DNA of 64,000 bases from Paractinoplanes atraurantiacus (GCF_900215205.1 NZ_OBDY01000009.1:62001-126000), one strand, 5' to 3'; counted from the stretch's first letter, positions 22,659 to 31,447 are shown. Numbers and translations: made by a program. Notes: generated from the sequence alone by a model not told the origin.

Positions 22659-23888
22659 TCAGTCGGTCAGATGTCGAGCGAGGCGCTCGGCGTTGAGTCC
22701 CCGCATCGCGTCCTCGACGGCTTCCGAGTCAGAGAGATCGACACCGCGGGCCGTCAACTCCGCGGCGATCTGCTTGGCCGGCCCCCACGTCGCCGTGTCG
22801 TCGAACGCCTCCTCGAACACGGGAAGAAACGTGTCGACAGCCTCGACCACAGGACCGATCCACTCCGAGTCGACCGCACGGCGTTCCAGGGCGTACCGGA
22901 TCCAGCGCCGTAACACGTCCGGCAGCGCGGCGCGCTGTTCGGCGTCCAGCGCCGCCTTGCGCGGCAGCCAGTCGGCCAGGAACAAGCCGACCTGTCCTGG
23001 GCTCCAACACAACGGGCCGCTGATCATGTAGCCGTCGCCGTAATCCAGGAACAGATCGGCCAGCGACCTGGCGACCGTGTCGTCCAGCGGCGCGAACCCG
23101 TCCAGCAGTCGTTGCCGTTCCTCATCGCCCATCGGCTGCCATTCACGGAAGTCCGGTAGGTGCGGAAGGCATCGTGACCAGGCCAGCGCCCGAAGATCGA
23201 GGAAGTCCTCGTCATCGCGGCGGGGCCAGGTCATATCCGTGGTCCGCAACGCGTCCGCCAGCTCCGCCAGCGCCACCTCGACCGGGCACTCGACGGCCGG
23301 CATCGGTACCTCGCCAGGCTCACGCAGCCGATCCCAGGTCTCCGCAGCCCCGGGCTGCAGTACCGCCAGTCTGTCCACCAGCACACCGCCGGCGAGGGAG
23401 ATCTGCGCCATCAACGTGTGCGGCGTCTGCCCGGCGAACTCGACGAACAGCACGTGCTCGCTGTCCCAGACATCCACCGCCCGCCACGCCCGAACCGGCT
23501 CGAAGACAGGCGCCTCGAACCACGAGGGCACAGGCTGGCTCTCCGACAAGATCTCCAACGTGCCGTCCAGCAGCGACCACTCGCCAGGAGCGGCGACACG
23601 GCGCAGCGCCGCCACCGCGGCCAGCCCGTGCGGTGACGGCCGGGTCGACGCCCGGCCCACCACCTCCAGGTGGAACATCTTCTCCGGCTCGCGCTCACCG
23701 AGCCCGGCCGCCGACCATGCCGCGCCGAGCCACCCACTGGCCCACCGCTCGACCTCGAGCACACTGTCCTCGGACACGATCGTGACCGCGTCACGCATCA
23801 ACCGGTCCGACAACCGCAGCTCACGCACCGGGCGCTGCGGACGGCTCGGCTTACCTCGTCCCGCGGGACGACCACGACTCTTGGGCAT
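22659..23888 (-). CDS. Conserved hypothetical protein, 409 aa
   Basis: The ATG at 23888 is chosen because the protein then begins with a basic tail (M-P-K-S-R-G-R-P-A-G-R-G-K), reminiscent of nucleic-acid-binding or SEC-C-associated proteins. The body is acidic, Trp-rich and soluble, with V-F-E-P-V-R-A-W-R-A-V-D-V-W and a C-terminal helical part. No catalytic motif is visible. It is followed 57 bases later by another unknown protein on the same strand. The function is unknown. Confidence 0.75.
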   Translation of the reverse strand: MPKSRGRPAGRGKPSRPQRPVRELRLSDRLMRDAVTIVSEDSVLEVERWASGWLGAAWSAAGLGEREPEKMFHLEVVGRASTRPSPHGLAAVAALRRVAAPGEWSLLDGTLEILSESQPVPSWFEAPVFEPVRAWRAVDVWDSEHVLFVEFAGQTPHTLMAQISLAGGVLVDRLAVLQPGAAETWDRLREPGEVPMPAVECPVEVALAELADALRTTDMTWPRRDDEDFLDLRALAWSRCLPHLPDFREWQPMGDEERQRLLDGFAPLDDTVARSLADLFLDYGDGYMISGPLCWSPGQVGLFLADWLPRKAALDAEQRAALPDVLRRWIRYALERRAVDSEWIGPVVEAVDTFLPVFEEAFDDTATWGPAKQIAAELTARGVDLSDSEAVEDAMRGLNAERLARHLTD

Positions 23889-24071
23889 GTACCCATCTAC
23901 CACATATGCCCCGGGGCGACAGTGGAGCGACCCGCGGTTCGCGCAGTGCCACATTTGACGGGGGTGTCGGAGCTCGGCGCCCAGTCACTCACTGCCCCGG
24001 CGCCGGACCGCCGCAGGGTGACCACGGCACCGTGGGGTGTCCGGGGGGTCGCCCCCGGAAGCGGGAATGGG

Positions 24072-24103
24072 TCGAGCCACGGCCCTGTGGGGCCGTGGCT
24101 CGA
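24072..24103 (-). terminator. Perfect 14-bp hairpin after the secreted His/Asp-rich protein gene
   Basis: TCGAGCCACGGCCC (24072-24085), loop TGTG, then the exact reverse complement (24090-24103). It begins 24 bases beyond the stop of the minus-strand gene ending at 24128. No T-tract follows, which is common for actinobacterial terminators. Confidence 0.7.
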
Positions 24104-24127
24104 TGTGGTGCTTACTGACCGGGTCGG

Positions 24128-24547
24128 TCAGAACTTGTGCTTGTGGTGACGGTGGTGGTGGTACCGGTTGTAGTAGCCCGGGCCACGGTCGCCGAAGTCG
24201 TCGCGGTCCCAGTTGTACCAGCTGTCGCTCCAGTCGTCCCAGTCGTCGTTGTCCTCGACCACCAGGGCCCAGCGACGGTGGAAGCCGCCGACCGGCACGC
24301 ACTCGGCGTCGTCCCAGCGGTCGAAGCGCTCGCCGATGCGGCCGGCGATGACGCAGCGACGGTAGTCGCGGTAGTAGCCGACGACGCGCTCGTCATCGTC
24401 GTCCCAGTGCTTGGCCTGGTTCGTGGTCGCCTGCCCGGCAGCGTTCGTGCTGCTGCCCGTGGCGGCCATGGCCGGACCAGCGCCCAGCGTGGCGGCCGCG
24501 ACGACACCCAGACCGGAAACCATGAGCATTCGGGAGATTCGGTTCAT
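24128..24547 (-). CDS. Small secreted Asp/Trp/His-rich protein
   Basis: The 139-aa product starts at the ATG at 24547 (AGAAGG upstream). A signal peptide (L-M-V-S-G-L-G-V-V-A-A-A-T-L-G) ends at A-M-A-A. The mature part holds a run of Asp/Trp/Tyr (D-D-W-D-D-W-S-D-S-W-Y-N-W) and ends in a His/Lys-rich tail (H-H-H-R-H-H-K-H-K-F). Two cysteines (R-R-C-V and A-E-C-V) could pair. The acidic and histidine-rich segments suggest metal or cell-wall binding, but this is inference. A strong hairpin lies just downstream. Confidence 0.75.
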   Translation of the reverse strand: MNRISRMLMVSGLGVVAAATLGAGPAMAATGSSTNAAGQATTNQAKHWDDDDERVVGYYRDYRRCVIAGRIGERFDRWDDAECVPVGGFHRRWALVVEDNDDWDDWSDSWYNWDRDDFGDRGPGYYNRYHHHRHHKHKF

Positions 24548-24658
24548 GTCACACCTTCTCTTGACAAAACGCTGTGTCCCAAGAAGGAGATCACGAGTAC
24601 GGAATGTCACGGGCCGGTTTCGGAACGTGTAACCCGATCGTGGGAGAACGGACTCCCG

Positions 24659-25474
24659 CTACTCTTCGGGCAGGACGAGGTACGCGGGGCGCAAAAGGTC
24701 GGAAATCGGGCGCCCGTCCTGGGCCACCCCGGGCGGGTCAAGCTGGTCGAGGAGCGCATCCGGCCTGCTCACGGCCCCCGGACGCCCTCCAACCGGCGCC
24801 GCCGCCGGAGGAAGCCCCTCCCCCCAGAACGCCGCCGGATCCCCCAGCCCGTCACCCAGATCGGTGACGCCCTCCTCCGCTCCGGTTTCGTCCGATGAAG
24901 CGAAGCCGTCGGCCGCGAGGGACCTGCCGGCTGCGGCGGGATCACCGGTGACAGCGCGGGCGCTGCGCAGCTCGCGCAAGCGCAGCAACAGCTCGTCGCG
25001 GCCGCGGCCGCGCCACGTGAAAGCCCCGAACGGGTCCTCCTCGAAGCTGCGCGCCAGCGCATAGCTGGTCGCCGCGAGGTGCACACACGGCATGGGCCAC
25101 CGCTCACACGTGCAGTCCATCGCCACTTCGTCGAGCGACAACGGCACCAGCGACAGCCCGGCCGCCTGGAACACCCGCCCGATGCCCGGCGGCATCCGCC
25201 CGGCGAGCAGATCGGCCGCGAACCGCGCCTCCCGCACCAGGTCTTCCTCGACCCGGGCCCACTCCGAAGCCCCGAAGGCCCGCAGCGCGATCCGCGACCG
25301 GAAGGCCACCGGATCATCCGGCCCTCGCACCAGCGCCACCACGAGGCTCCCCGAGATGGTCAGGCTCCGCACGTGCCCAGCCCGCTCGTCCCGTCGCCCG
25401 CGCGCAAAGGTCGGCCCCATCCGCAGCGACTCGAAGGTCCCGAGAAACGCCAGCGACAACCGCTCGTCACTCAT
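24659..25474 (-). CDS. SWIM zinc-finger protein
   Basis: 271 aa from the ATG at 25474. The SWIM signature C-T-C-E-R-W-P-M-P-C-V-H (C-x-C-xn-C-x-H) lies near residue 130, preceded by an alpha-helical region (W-A-R-V-E-E-D-L-V-R-E-A-R-F-A-A-D-L-L-A-G). The C-terminal third is low-complexity. In actinobacteria SWIM proteins of this kind are typically encoded beside an SNF2-type ATPase, as here, and the two are thought to act together on DNA or nucleoprotein. The intervening DNA carries imperfect repeats. Confidence 0.82.
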   Translation of the reverse strand: MSDERLSLAFLGTFESLRMGPTFARGRRDERAGHVRSLTISGSLVVALVRGPDDPVAFRSRIALRAFGASEWARVEEDLVREARFAADLLAGRMPPGIGRVFQAAGLSLVPLSLDEVAMDCTCERWPMPCVHLAATSYALARSFEEDPFGAFTWRGRGRDELLLRLRELRSARAVTGDPAAAGRSLAADGFASSDETGAEEGVTDLGDGLGDPAAFWGEGLPPAAAPVGGRPGAVSRPDALLDQLDPPGVAQDGRPISDLLRPAYLVLPEE

Positions 25475-25504
25475 CGCAAGCCCCAAGGGGCGGGTGGGGT
25501 GGAA

Positions 25505-25671
25505 GCGCTGACCTGCGAGGCGAGGGGTGAGTTGGGCGGAGAGGCTGACCCCCGAAGCGAAGGGTGAGGGGGTGGGGGCGCTGACGCCCGAAGCAAAAGG
25601 TGACGGGGTGGGGCGCTGACCCCCAAGGCAAAGGGTAAAAGGGTGGGCGCCGCAGGCGCAAGGTGAAGAGC
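25505..25671. repeat. Imperfect ~35-bp tandem repeats between SWIM and SNF2 genes
   Basis: Four to five degenerate units with the common core GCTGACCCCCGAAGCGAAGG-GTGAGGGGGTGG start near 25505, 25543, 25576, 25611 and 25646. They fill nearly the whole 204-bp gap between the SNF2 stop and the SWIM start. No protein is supported here. Confidence 0.8.
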
Positions 25672-25678
25672 GAAGAAG

Positions 25679-28651
25679 TCAGTCACTGATGGCCTCCGGG
25701 GCGAGGATCAGCAAGTCGCGGAGCTCGGTGGTGGACAGCGACGTCAGCCACCCCTCGCCGTTGCCGACCACGCGGGCCGCCAGGACTCCCTTGTCGGCCA
25801 GCAGGCGGTCGATGCGCTCCTCCAAGGTGCCCAGGCAGACGAGGGTGTGGACCCGTACGTCCTTGGTCTGGCCTATCCGGAAAGCCCGATCGGTGGCCTG
25901 CTCCTCCGTCGCCGGGTTCCACCAGCGGTCGACGTGCACCACGTGGTTGGCCGCCGTCAGGTTGAGGCCCGTGCCGCCCGCCTTCAGCGACAGGACGAAG
26001 ACCCCGGGGCGGGTGTCCGCCTGGAAGGCCGCCACCATCTCGTCGCGGGCCGCTCGCGGTGTGCCGCCGTGCAGGTAGCGGACGGGCACGCCGAAACGGG
26101 CGGCCAGATGGGGGGTGAGCATCGAGCCGAAGCGGGCGAACTGCGTGAAGCACAGCAGGCTCTCGCCCTGGGCCAGCGCCTGGTCGACGATCTCCTCGAG
26201 GCGTTCGAGCTTGCCGGAGCGCCCGGGCAGCGGCGAGTTGTCGCCGAGCAGCAGGGCCGGATGGACGCAGGCCTGTTTCAGCTTGGTCATGCCGGCCAGC
26301 ACGATGCCCTTGTTCCAGCGGTCGGTCGACTCGTCGAGCCGGTTGGTCATCTCCTCCAGGATCGCCTTGTAGAGCGTGCTCTGCTCGCCGGTCAGGCCGC
26401 ACAGGTGCCGCACGTGGCGCTTGTCGGGCAGCTCGTCGACGATGATCGGGTCGGATTTGACGCGGCGCAGAAGGTACGGCCGGGTGGCCTGGCGCAGGCG
26501 GGCCGCCGCCTCCTCGTCGGCGTACCGCTCGATCGGCACGGCGAAGCGGGCCCGGAACGTGTGGGCCGAGGCCAGCACGCCGGGATTGACGAAGTCGAGG
26601 ATCGACCAGAGCTCGGCCAGCCTGTTCTCCACCGGGGTGCCGGTCAGCGCTATCCGCACCCGGGCCGGGAAGCGCCGCACCGCCTTCGCTCCGGCGCCCG
26701 CGCTGTTCTTGACGTTCTGCGCCTCGTCGAGCACCACCCTGTCCCACTGCACGCCCGCGAGCCGATCGGCGTCGCGCACCGCCGTCGCGTACGTCGTCAG
26801 GACGATGTCGGCCTCCAGCGCGACGTCTCGGTCGGTGCCGTGCAGGACCGCCACGCTCAGCGACGGCGCGAAGCGGGCGATCTCGCGCTGCCAGTTGCCG
26901 AGCACCGAGAGCGGGCAGATCAGCAGCGCCGGCCCGGAGCGCCGGTGCAGCAGCAGGGCCAGCAACTGCACGGTCTTGCCGAGGCCCATGTCGTCGGCCA
27001 GGCAGGCGCCCAGTCCGAGGCCGTCCAGGAACGCCAGCCAGGAGAAACCCCTGATTTGGTACGGACGGAGCGCGCCGGCGAGCGCAGACGGCGGGTCGAG
27101 CAGGGTCAGCCGGTGCTCGAGGTCGCCCGAGAGCAGGTCGGCCATCCACCCCGACCCGGAGGTGGCGGTGACCGGCAGCGGCAGCTCCTCGGGCGGCAGC
27201 AGCTTGATCGTGCGCAGCGCGTCGCCGGCGGTCATCGTGCCGCCGCCGCGGGCCAGGAACCGCAGCCCGGCGTCGAGCCTCTCCGCGTCGAGGTAGACCC
27301 AGCGGCCGCGCAATTTCACCAGCGGCACCTTGGCCCGGGCCAAATCGGTCACCTCGGCCTCGGTGAGCATCTCCCCGCCGAGCGCCAGCCCCCAGTTGTA
27401 GTCGACCATGTGGCCCAGGTCGGCCGCCTGGTCGCGCAGCACCGCCGGCACCGTGTCGCGCGGCCGCAGGTTGAGGCCCAGCCCGAGCCCGGGCCGCTGC
27501 CGCCACCACGCGGGCAGCAGCACGCCGTAGCCCGCCTCCTCGAGCGTGGCCGCGTGGCTCAAGAACCGGTGGGCCTCCTCGGTGTCGAGGACCATGTCGA
27601 CCGGCCGGGGCACGCGCAGCGCCGCCTCGAGGTCGGGGTAGAGCCGGGCCGCCCGCCCGAGCCCGCCCAGCAGCCTTTCCTGCGGGTGGCGGGTCCAGCG
27701 GCGCAGCGGCGCGTACGAGTCGCGCCAGATGTCGGCCGCCGTCACCAGGGCGCTCGGCTCGTCGACGGCCTGGAGCAGGAACTCCAGCTGCCAGGCCTCG
27801 CGCGGCGGCGCGCCGGCCGGGTTGACCGCGTCGGGTTCCTCGCCCTCCTGCGTGATGTGGCTGAGCCGGAAGCAGAGCCGCACGGCCGCGCCGGAGACGG
27901 CCCCCGCGTGCCAGGCGTCGAGCTTGTCGGCCAGGTCGTCGGCGAGGGCGGGCGCGGCGATGAAGCGGGGGTCGTCGGTCAGCGCGGTCAGCCACCCGTC
28001 GCCGATGCACACGCCGGCCTCGGCCAGCCGGGTCCGGACCAGGCCGTCGACGAGGCGGTCGAGCGCCGCGGCCAGCGCGTCCGGCGCCGGCAGCCCGGCC
28101 ACGTCGCCGGGCCGGGACCGCTCGGCCCGGGCCGCCGCGGGCATCCGGCGCAGCAGGTCGGCCTGGTGGTGGGCGTCGAAGCCGGTCAGCACGGGCCGCC
28201 AGCGCGCGGTGGGCCCGTGCGGCTGGACCGCCGGCAGCACCCGCCCGCGCCGCACGAGGTCGGCCGCGAACGCGCACAACTCGACCATCCACAGCACCGA
28301 CTGCCCGAGCCGCCCGTCCCACGAGTCGGCGAGGTCGTCGTCGAGGAACGGCACGGTCACCGCCGGCACCGGCCAGGCCCGCAGCCGTGGCGTCCCGCGC
28401 CGCGGCGGCAGGCCCAGTTGGGGCGACGGCAGCGGCCCGGCGCTGGTCGAGGGCAGCACGAGCGTCGCCGCCGGGCGGGCGTCACCGGCCGGCAGGAGGC
28501 CGGCGGGCAGCGCGAACGGATGGCCGCCACCACGCGAAGGCGGGCCCGCGTGCGAGCCCGGCATGGAGCTCTCGCCCCACAGCGCCAGCGAGCCGTCACG
28601 CCCGACGAACCCGTGCAGCACCCGCACGGTGGCCTGGGCGACGTCGGTCAT
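25679..28651 (-). CDS. SNF2-family DEAD/DEAH-box helicase
   Basis: The 990-aa protein starts at the ATG at 28651, overlapping the DUF5990 stop by ATGA. The N-terminal half is the SNF2-associated bacterial region. The ATPase core then follows: D-D-M-G-L-G-K-T-V-Q (motif I), V-L-D-E-A-Q-N-V-K-N (DEAQ box), L-T-G-T-P-V-E-N-R (motif III), and the C-terminal S-L-K-A-G-G-T-G-L-N-L and D-R-A-F-R-I-G-Q-T (motifs V/VI). Such ATPases translocate on double-stranded DNA and remodel nucleoprotein, including stalled RNA polymerase (HepA/RapA type). Pairing with a SWIM protein is the usual context. Confidence 0.93.
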   Translation of the reverse strand: MTDVAQATVRVLHGFVGRDGSLALWGESSMPGSHAGPPSRGGGHPFALPAGLLPAGDARPAATLVLPSTSAGPLPSPQLGLPPRRGTPRLRAWPVPAVTVPFLDDDLADSWDGRLGQSVLWMVELCAFAADLVRRGRVLPAVQPHGPTARWRPVLTGFDAHHQADLLRRMPAAARAERSRPGDVAGLPAPDALAAALDRLVDGLVRTRLAEAGVCIGDGWLTALTDDPRFIAAPALADDLADKLDAWHAGAVSGAAVRLCFRLSHITQEGEEPDAVNPAGAPPREAWQLEFLLQAVDEPSALVTAADIWRDSYAPLRRWTRHPQERLLGGLGRAARLYPDLEAALRVPRPVDMVLDTEEAHRFLSHAATLEEAGYGVLLPAWWRQRPGLGLGLNLRPRDTVPAVLRDQAADLGHMVDYNWGLALGGEMLTEAEVTDLARAKVPLVKLRGRWVYLDAERLDAGLRFLARGGGTMTAGDALRTIKLLPPEELPLPVTATSGSGWMADLLSGDLEHRLTLLDPPSALAGALRPYQIRGFSWLAFLDGLGLGACLADDMGLGKTVQLLALLLHRRSGPALLICPLSVLGNWQREIARFAPSLSVAVLHGTDRDVALEADIVLTTYATAVRDADRLAGVQWDRVVLDEAQNVKNSAGAGAKAVRRFPARVRIALTGTPVENRLAELWSILDFVNPGVLASAHTFRARFAVPIERYADEEAAARLRQATRPYLLRRVKSDPIIVDELPDKRHVRHLCGLTGEQSTLYKAILEEMTNRLDESTDRWNKGIVLAGMTKLKQACVHPALLLGDNSPLPGRSGKLERLEEIVDQALAQGESLLCFTQFARFGSMLTPHLAARFGVPVRYLHGGTPRAARDEMVAAFQADTRPGVFVLSLKAGGTGLNLTAANHVVHVDRWWNPATEEQATDRAFRIGQTKDVRVHTLVCLGTLEERIDRLLADKGVLAARVVGNGEGWLTSLSTTELRDLLILAPEAISD

Positions 28652-29103
28652 CCCACGCTCCACTCGGGCCGCACCCGCGCACACACCGGGTCACCGTGGG
28701 CGTCGGTCAGCCCCAAGGAGCCGATCAACACCTTTCCCTCGTACGCCTCCCGCAGCACCGCCGTCGGAACGTCGCCGAACATGAGCTTGGCCCGCCGGAA
28801 CATCTCGAACGTGTCCCCAACGACGTTTCCCCAGGTCAGATAGAGGAACCGGGCACCCGGCCGGCCGTGGACCCACGGCCCGCCGACGTCGAGCAGATCG
28901 TCGACCTCGCGCGCGTCGACCGTGAGATCCCAGGTGGCCGACGGCGCCCAGGCCGGGACCAGGAGCTCGGCCACGGCCTTGCGCTGCACCCCCACGTGGA
29001 CATTGGCGAGGCGCAGCGCGGAGGAACCGGCCCGGGCACCGGGCAGGTCGTGTCCTTCGAGACGGATCCGCACATCCGAAAGACTAGGCCGGGGGTACGA
29101 CAT
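28648..29103 (-). CDS. DUF5990 family protein
   Basis: A 151-aa protein with the DUF5990 pattern: V-R-I-R-L-E-G-H-D-L-P-G near the start, V-H-V-G-V-Q-R-K, then G-P-W-V-H-G-R-P-G-A-R-F-L-Y-L-T-W-G. The family is small and uncharacterised. The ATG at 29103 would overlap the ATP-grasp stop by 20 bases. An in-frame GTG at 29073, directly at V-R-I-R-L, gives the usual family N-terminus and may be the real start. It is translationally coupled (ATGA) to the SNF2 gene. Confidence 0.8.
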   Translation of the reverse strand: MSYPRPSLSDVRIRLEGHDLPGARAGSSALRLANVHVGVQRKAVAELLVPAWAPSATWDLTVDAREVDDLLDVGGPWVHGRPGARFLYLTWGNVVGDTFEMFRRAKLMFGDVPTAVLREAYEGKVLIGSLGLTDAHGDPVCARVRPEWSVG

Positions 29104-30331
29104 GATCGCGCTGCCAGGCGTCGATCAGGCCGCCGAAATGTGCGAGGAACCTCTCGTGCTCGTGAACCGGATAGGTGGCGCGGACCGTCTCGCGCAGCAG
29201 CGACCGGAACTCCTCGGACGTGACCCAGTCGTGCACGATCTCGTCCACGTGCCCCAGGTAGGAGGCGCAGAAGTCCCGGTAGCGGTCGACCTCGAAGTGC
29301 GCGTCGGCCAGCCGCCGATATTCGCCCAGTTTCTCGGCGTACGACAAAGAACTGTCGTCCGAGATCTCGAAATAGGCCGAGGTGTCGGTGTCCAGCCGCG
29401 GACGGCGGCCCGTGACGACGCAGTAGATGGTCCAGCGCGCGAGCGCCGCCATCGCCCACGGGAAGTAGTAGTGCAGCGAGGTGATCGCCACGTCGGGGCA
29501 GGCGTTCGCGTAGTCGATCGGGTGCACGTCGGTGCCCCGTACGAGAGATTCGCAGGAATTGAACTCCCAGCGGAAGAACGCGTTGACCAGCCGCGAGATG
29601 GTCACCACCTCGTCGCCGACCTCGGCCGAGAGGAAGCTGTGGTCGACCTCGTACCGCGAGTGCATCGGCTGGTCGGGCCGGAACTTCATCACCATGGTCT
29701 CGGGGCCGATGCTCAGCGAGCGCGCGAACACGTCGTACCCCTCGACCGAGGCCTGCAGATGCATCAGCCGCTCGCCCGACGCGTCGTAGGCCGCGTGCAG
29801 CTCGTCCGGGTTGCGGATCTTGGAGACGCCGACCCAGGCGCCGCCGTCGTACGGCTTCATGTAGAGCGGATAGCCGACCTGCTCGGCCGTACGGTCGAGG
29901 TCGAACGGCTGGTTGTAACGGGCGGCCGTGTAGGCGTACCGGCTGTTGTCCAAAGGGTTTTTGTACGGAACGAGGACCGTCTCCGGCACTTTGAGGCCGA
30001 GCCGCATCATCGCGCAGTACGCCGCGTGCTTCTCCATCGACTGGAACGTGAACGGGCTGTTCAGCAGGTACACGTCGTCCATCAGCGCGATCTTCTTGAG
30101 CCACTCGCGCGGGTGGTAGTACCAGTACGCGAGCCGGTCGATCACCAGCTCGTGCCGTGGCTGGTCGCGCAGGTTGAACGGCTCGATGGTGACCCGCTCC
30201 GTGTTGACCCGGTGCGTCTTGCCGTCCGGTCCGGTGATCGTCCCGATCCGCCGCAGCAGTGCCTCGTAGGCCCGCGGCCAGTCGTCCTCGGTTCCCAGCA
30301 ACAGTCCGATGGTGTGCTCTACGTCAGCCAC
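29084..30331 (-). CDS. ATP-grasp domain protein
   Basis: The GTG at 30331 (GGAG upstream) gives 415 aa. Residues ~85-330 show ATP-grasp features: the N-S-P-F-T-F-Q-S-M-E-K-H-A-A-Y loop, G-Y-P-L-Y-M-K-P-Y-D-G-G-A-W-V-G-V (Lys and glycine-rich loop) and M-H-L-Q-A-S-V-E-G-Y-D-V-F-A-R-S. ATP-grasp enzymes ligate a carboxylate to an amine or thiol through an acyl phosphate. The substrate here is unknown. It overlaps the esterase gene by 8 bases and the DUF5990 gene by up to 20, so the cluster is co-translated. Confidence 0.82.
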   Translation of the reverse strand: MADVEHTIGLLLGTEDDWPRAYEALLRRIGTITGPDGKTHRVNTERVTIEPFNLRDQPRHELVIDRLAYWYYHPREWLKKIALMDDVYLLNSPFTFQSMEKHAAYCAMMRLGLKVPETVLVPYKNPLDNSRYAYTAARYNQPFDLDRTAEQVGYPLYMKPYDGGAWVGVSKIRNPDELHAAYDASGERLMHLQASVEGYDVFARSLSIGPETMVMKFRPDQPMHSRYEVDHSFLSAEVGDEVVTISRLVNAFFRWEFNSCESLVRGTDVHPIDYANACPDVAITSLHYYFPWAMAALARWTIYCVVTGRRPRLDTDTSAYFEISDDSSLSYAEKLGEYRRLADAHFEVDRYRDFCASYLGHVDEIVHDWVTSEEFRSLLRETVRATYPVHEHERFLAHFGGLIDAWQRDHVVPPA

Positions 30332-31079
30332 TGCGGCTCCTCTCAAGCCCGTTCAGCAGTGAGGTGAGGTGCGGATCCAGGGCGTCCCGCCAGGCGGGCC
30401 AGTCATGACCACCTTCGTTTTCCGCGAATGCCACCGGATAATCCTGCGAGCGCAGGGCCTCGGCCATGCTCCGGTTGTTGGCCAGGTTCTCCTCGCCCCG
30501 GCCGCAGGTCATCGTGACCGGCACCGGCACGCCCGGCCCGCGCGAGGCGCGCAGCACCCGCCCCGTGAACCGCACGATGCGCAGCCATCGCGCGAAGCCG
30601 GACTCCTGCTTGTCGAACCGCGGCTGGAAGAAGCTGCCCGACTGCAGGAACAGCCCGGCGAACGACTCCGGGTGGCGGCGCTGGCAGTGCAGCATGGCCA
30701 GCGCGCCCAGGCTGGCCCCGACGCCCACCACGGGCCCGTCCGCCACCTGGGGCAGGATCTCGCCGCTGAGGCTGCGGGCGTAGGCGGGCGAGGCCGAATA
30801 CCACTCGAAGCGGTCGCCGGCGGGCAGCAGGACGAGGCGGCAGGGCGCTATCCGCCCGGCCGTGATCGAGGCGGCGACGTAGCGCCCGAGGCCGGCGTGG
30901 AGGTCGTAGTCGGGCCCGTCGTGCGCGACCAGCACCCGGTCGGTGCGCTGGGCCGGCGTCCAGATCCGCACGGCCAGCACGGCGCCGAGTTGCGGCGCCT
31001 TGACGTCGAGCTCGTGCCACCGCCCGGCCGCCGCGGGCATGCTCAGCCAGTCGGGTTCACGGCCGGCCGAGTGCTCCAT
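30324..31079 (-). CDS. Alpha/beta-hydrolase esterase (enterochelin esterase/EstD-like)
   Basis: 251 aa. The nucleophile elbow G-A-S-L-G-A lies near residue 122 and the catalytic His in G-G-H-D-W near 225; the acid is probably in the C-G-R-G-E-E-N loop. The overall pattern (V-L-V-A-H-D-G-P-D-Y near residue 50) fits the enterochelin-esterase/putative esterase family. There is no signal peptide, so it is cytosolic. It is the first gene of the minus-strand operon with ATP-grasp, DUF5990, SNF2 and SWIM genes. Confidence 0.85.
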   Translation of the reverse strand: MEHSAGREPDWLSMPAAAGRWHELDVKAPQLGAVLAVRIWTPAQRTDRVLVAHDGPDYDLHAGLGRYVAASITAGRIAPCRLVLLPAGDRFEWYSASPAYARSLSGEILPQVADGPVVGVGASLGALAMLHCQRRHPESFAGLFLQSGSFFQPRFDKQESGFARWLRIVRFTGRVLRASRGPGVPVPVTMTCGRGEENLANNRSMAEALRSQDYPVAFAENEGGHDWPAWRDALDPHLTSLLNGLERSRSG

Positions 31080-31096
31080 CCCCGCACTTTAAACGC

Positions 31097-31447
31097 TCAG
31101 GGCGTATAGGTCTGCGTCGTTGAAGAAGAAGGCGGCAGGCCGAACATCTCGGTCAGGCCGGTGACGCGCAACTGGCGGTGCACGAACTCGCTCGGGTTGC
31201 GCAGGATGAACCGGGTGCCGACCTCGCGGGCCGCGTTGTGACCGGTGACGAGGGTGCCGATGCCCTGCGAGTCCATGAAGGTGACGAAGGTCAGATCGAC
31301 CACCAGGGTGACCGGCCGCTCGCGCTGGAGGGTGCCGAGCAGGATCTCGCGGAGGGCGCCGACGGTGGCGGCGTCGAGAGTGCCGCGGACATCGACGACG
31401 ATCGCGCCGTCGGCCTGCCGCCGCGTCGTCATCACCGCCTCGCCCAT
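31097..31447 (-). CDS. STAS-domain anti-sigma factor antagonist
   Basis: 116 aa from the ATG at 31447; an in-frame ATG at 31432 with GAGG 5 bases upstream is equally possible. The STAS motif T-F-M-D-S-Q-G-I-G-T-L contains the serine that is phosphorylated in SpoIIAA/RsbV-type proteins. These bind anti-sigma kinases and release an alternative sigma factor. No partner kinase or sigma gene lies alongside, so its partner is elsewhere. Confidence 0.85.
   Translation of the reverse strand: MGEAVMTTRRQADGAIVVDVRGTLDAATVGALREILLGTLQRERPVTLVVDLTFVTFMDSQGIGTLVTGHNAAREVGTRFILRNPSEFVHRQLRVTGLTEMFGLPPSSSTTQTYTP

Noticed and set aside
12600..24600. Prophage or integrative element
   Set aside because: The region is rich in accessory genes, but there is no integrase, phage structural gene, transposase or convincing attachment pair.
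25847..28843. A ~1,000-codon open frame antisense to the SNF2 gene
   Set aside because: The minus strand encodes all SNF2 helicase motifs; long antisense frames are expected in GC-rich DNA, and the plus-strand protein is Arg/Gln/Gly/His-rich without motifs.
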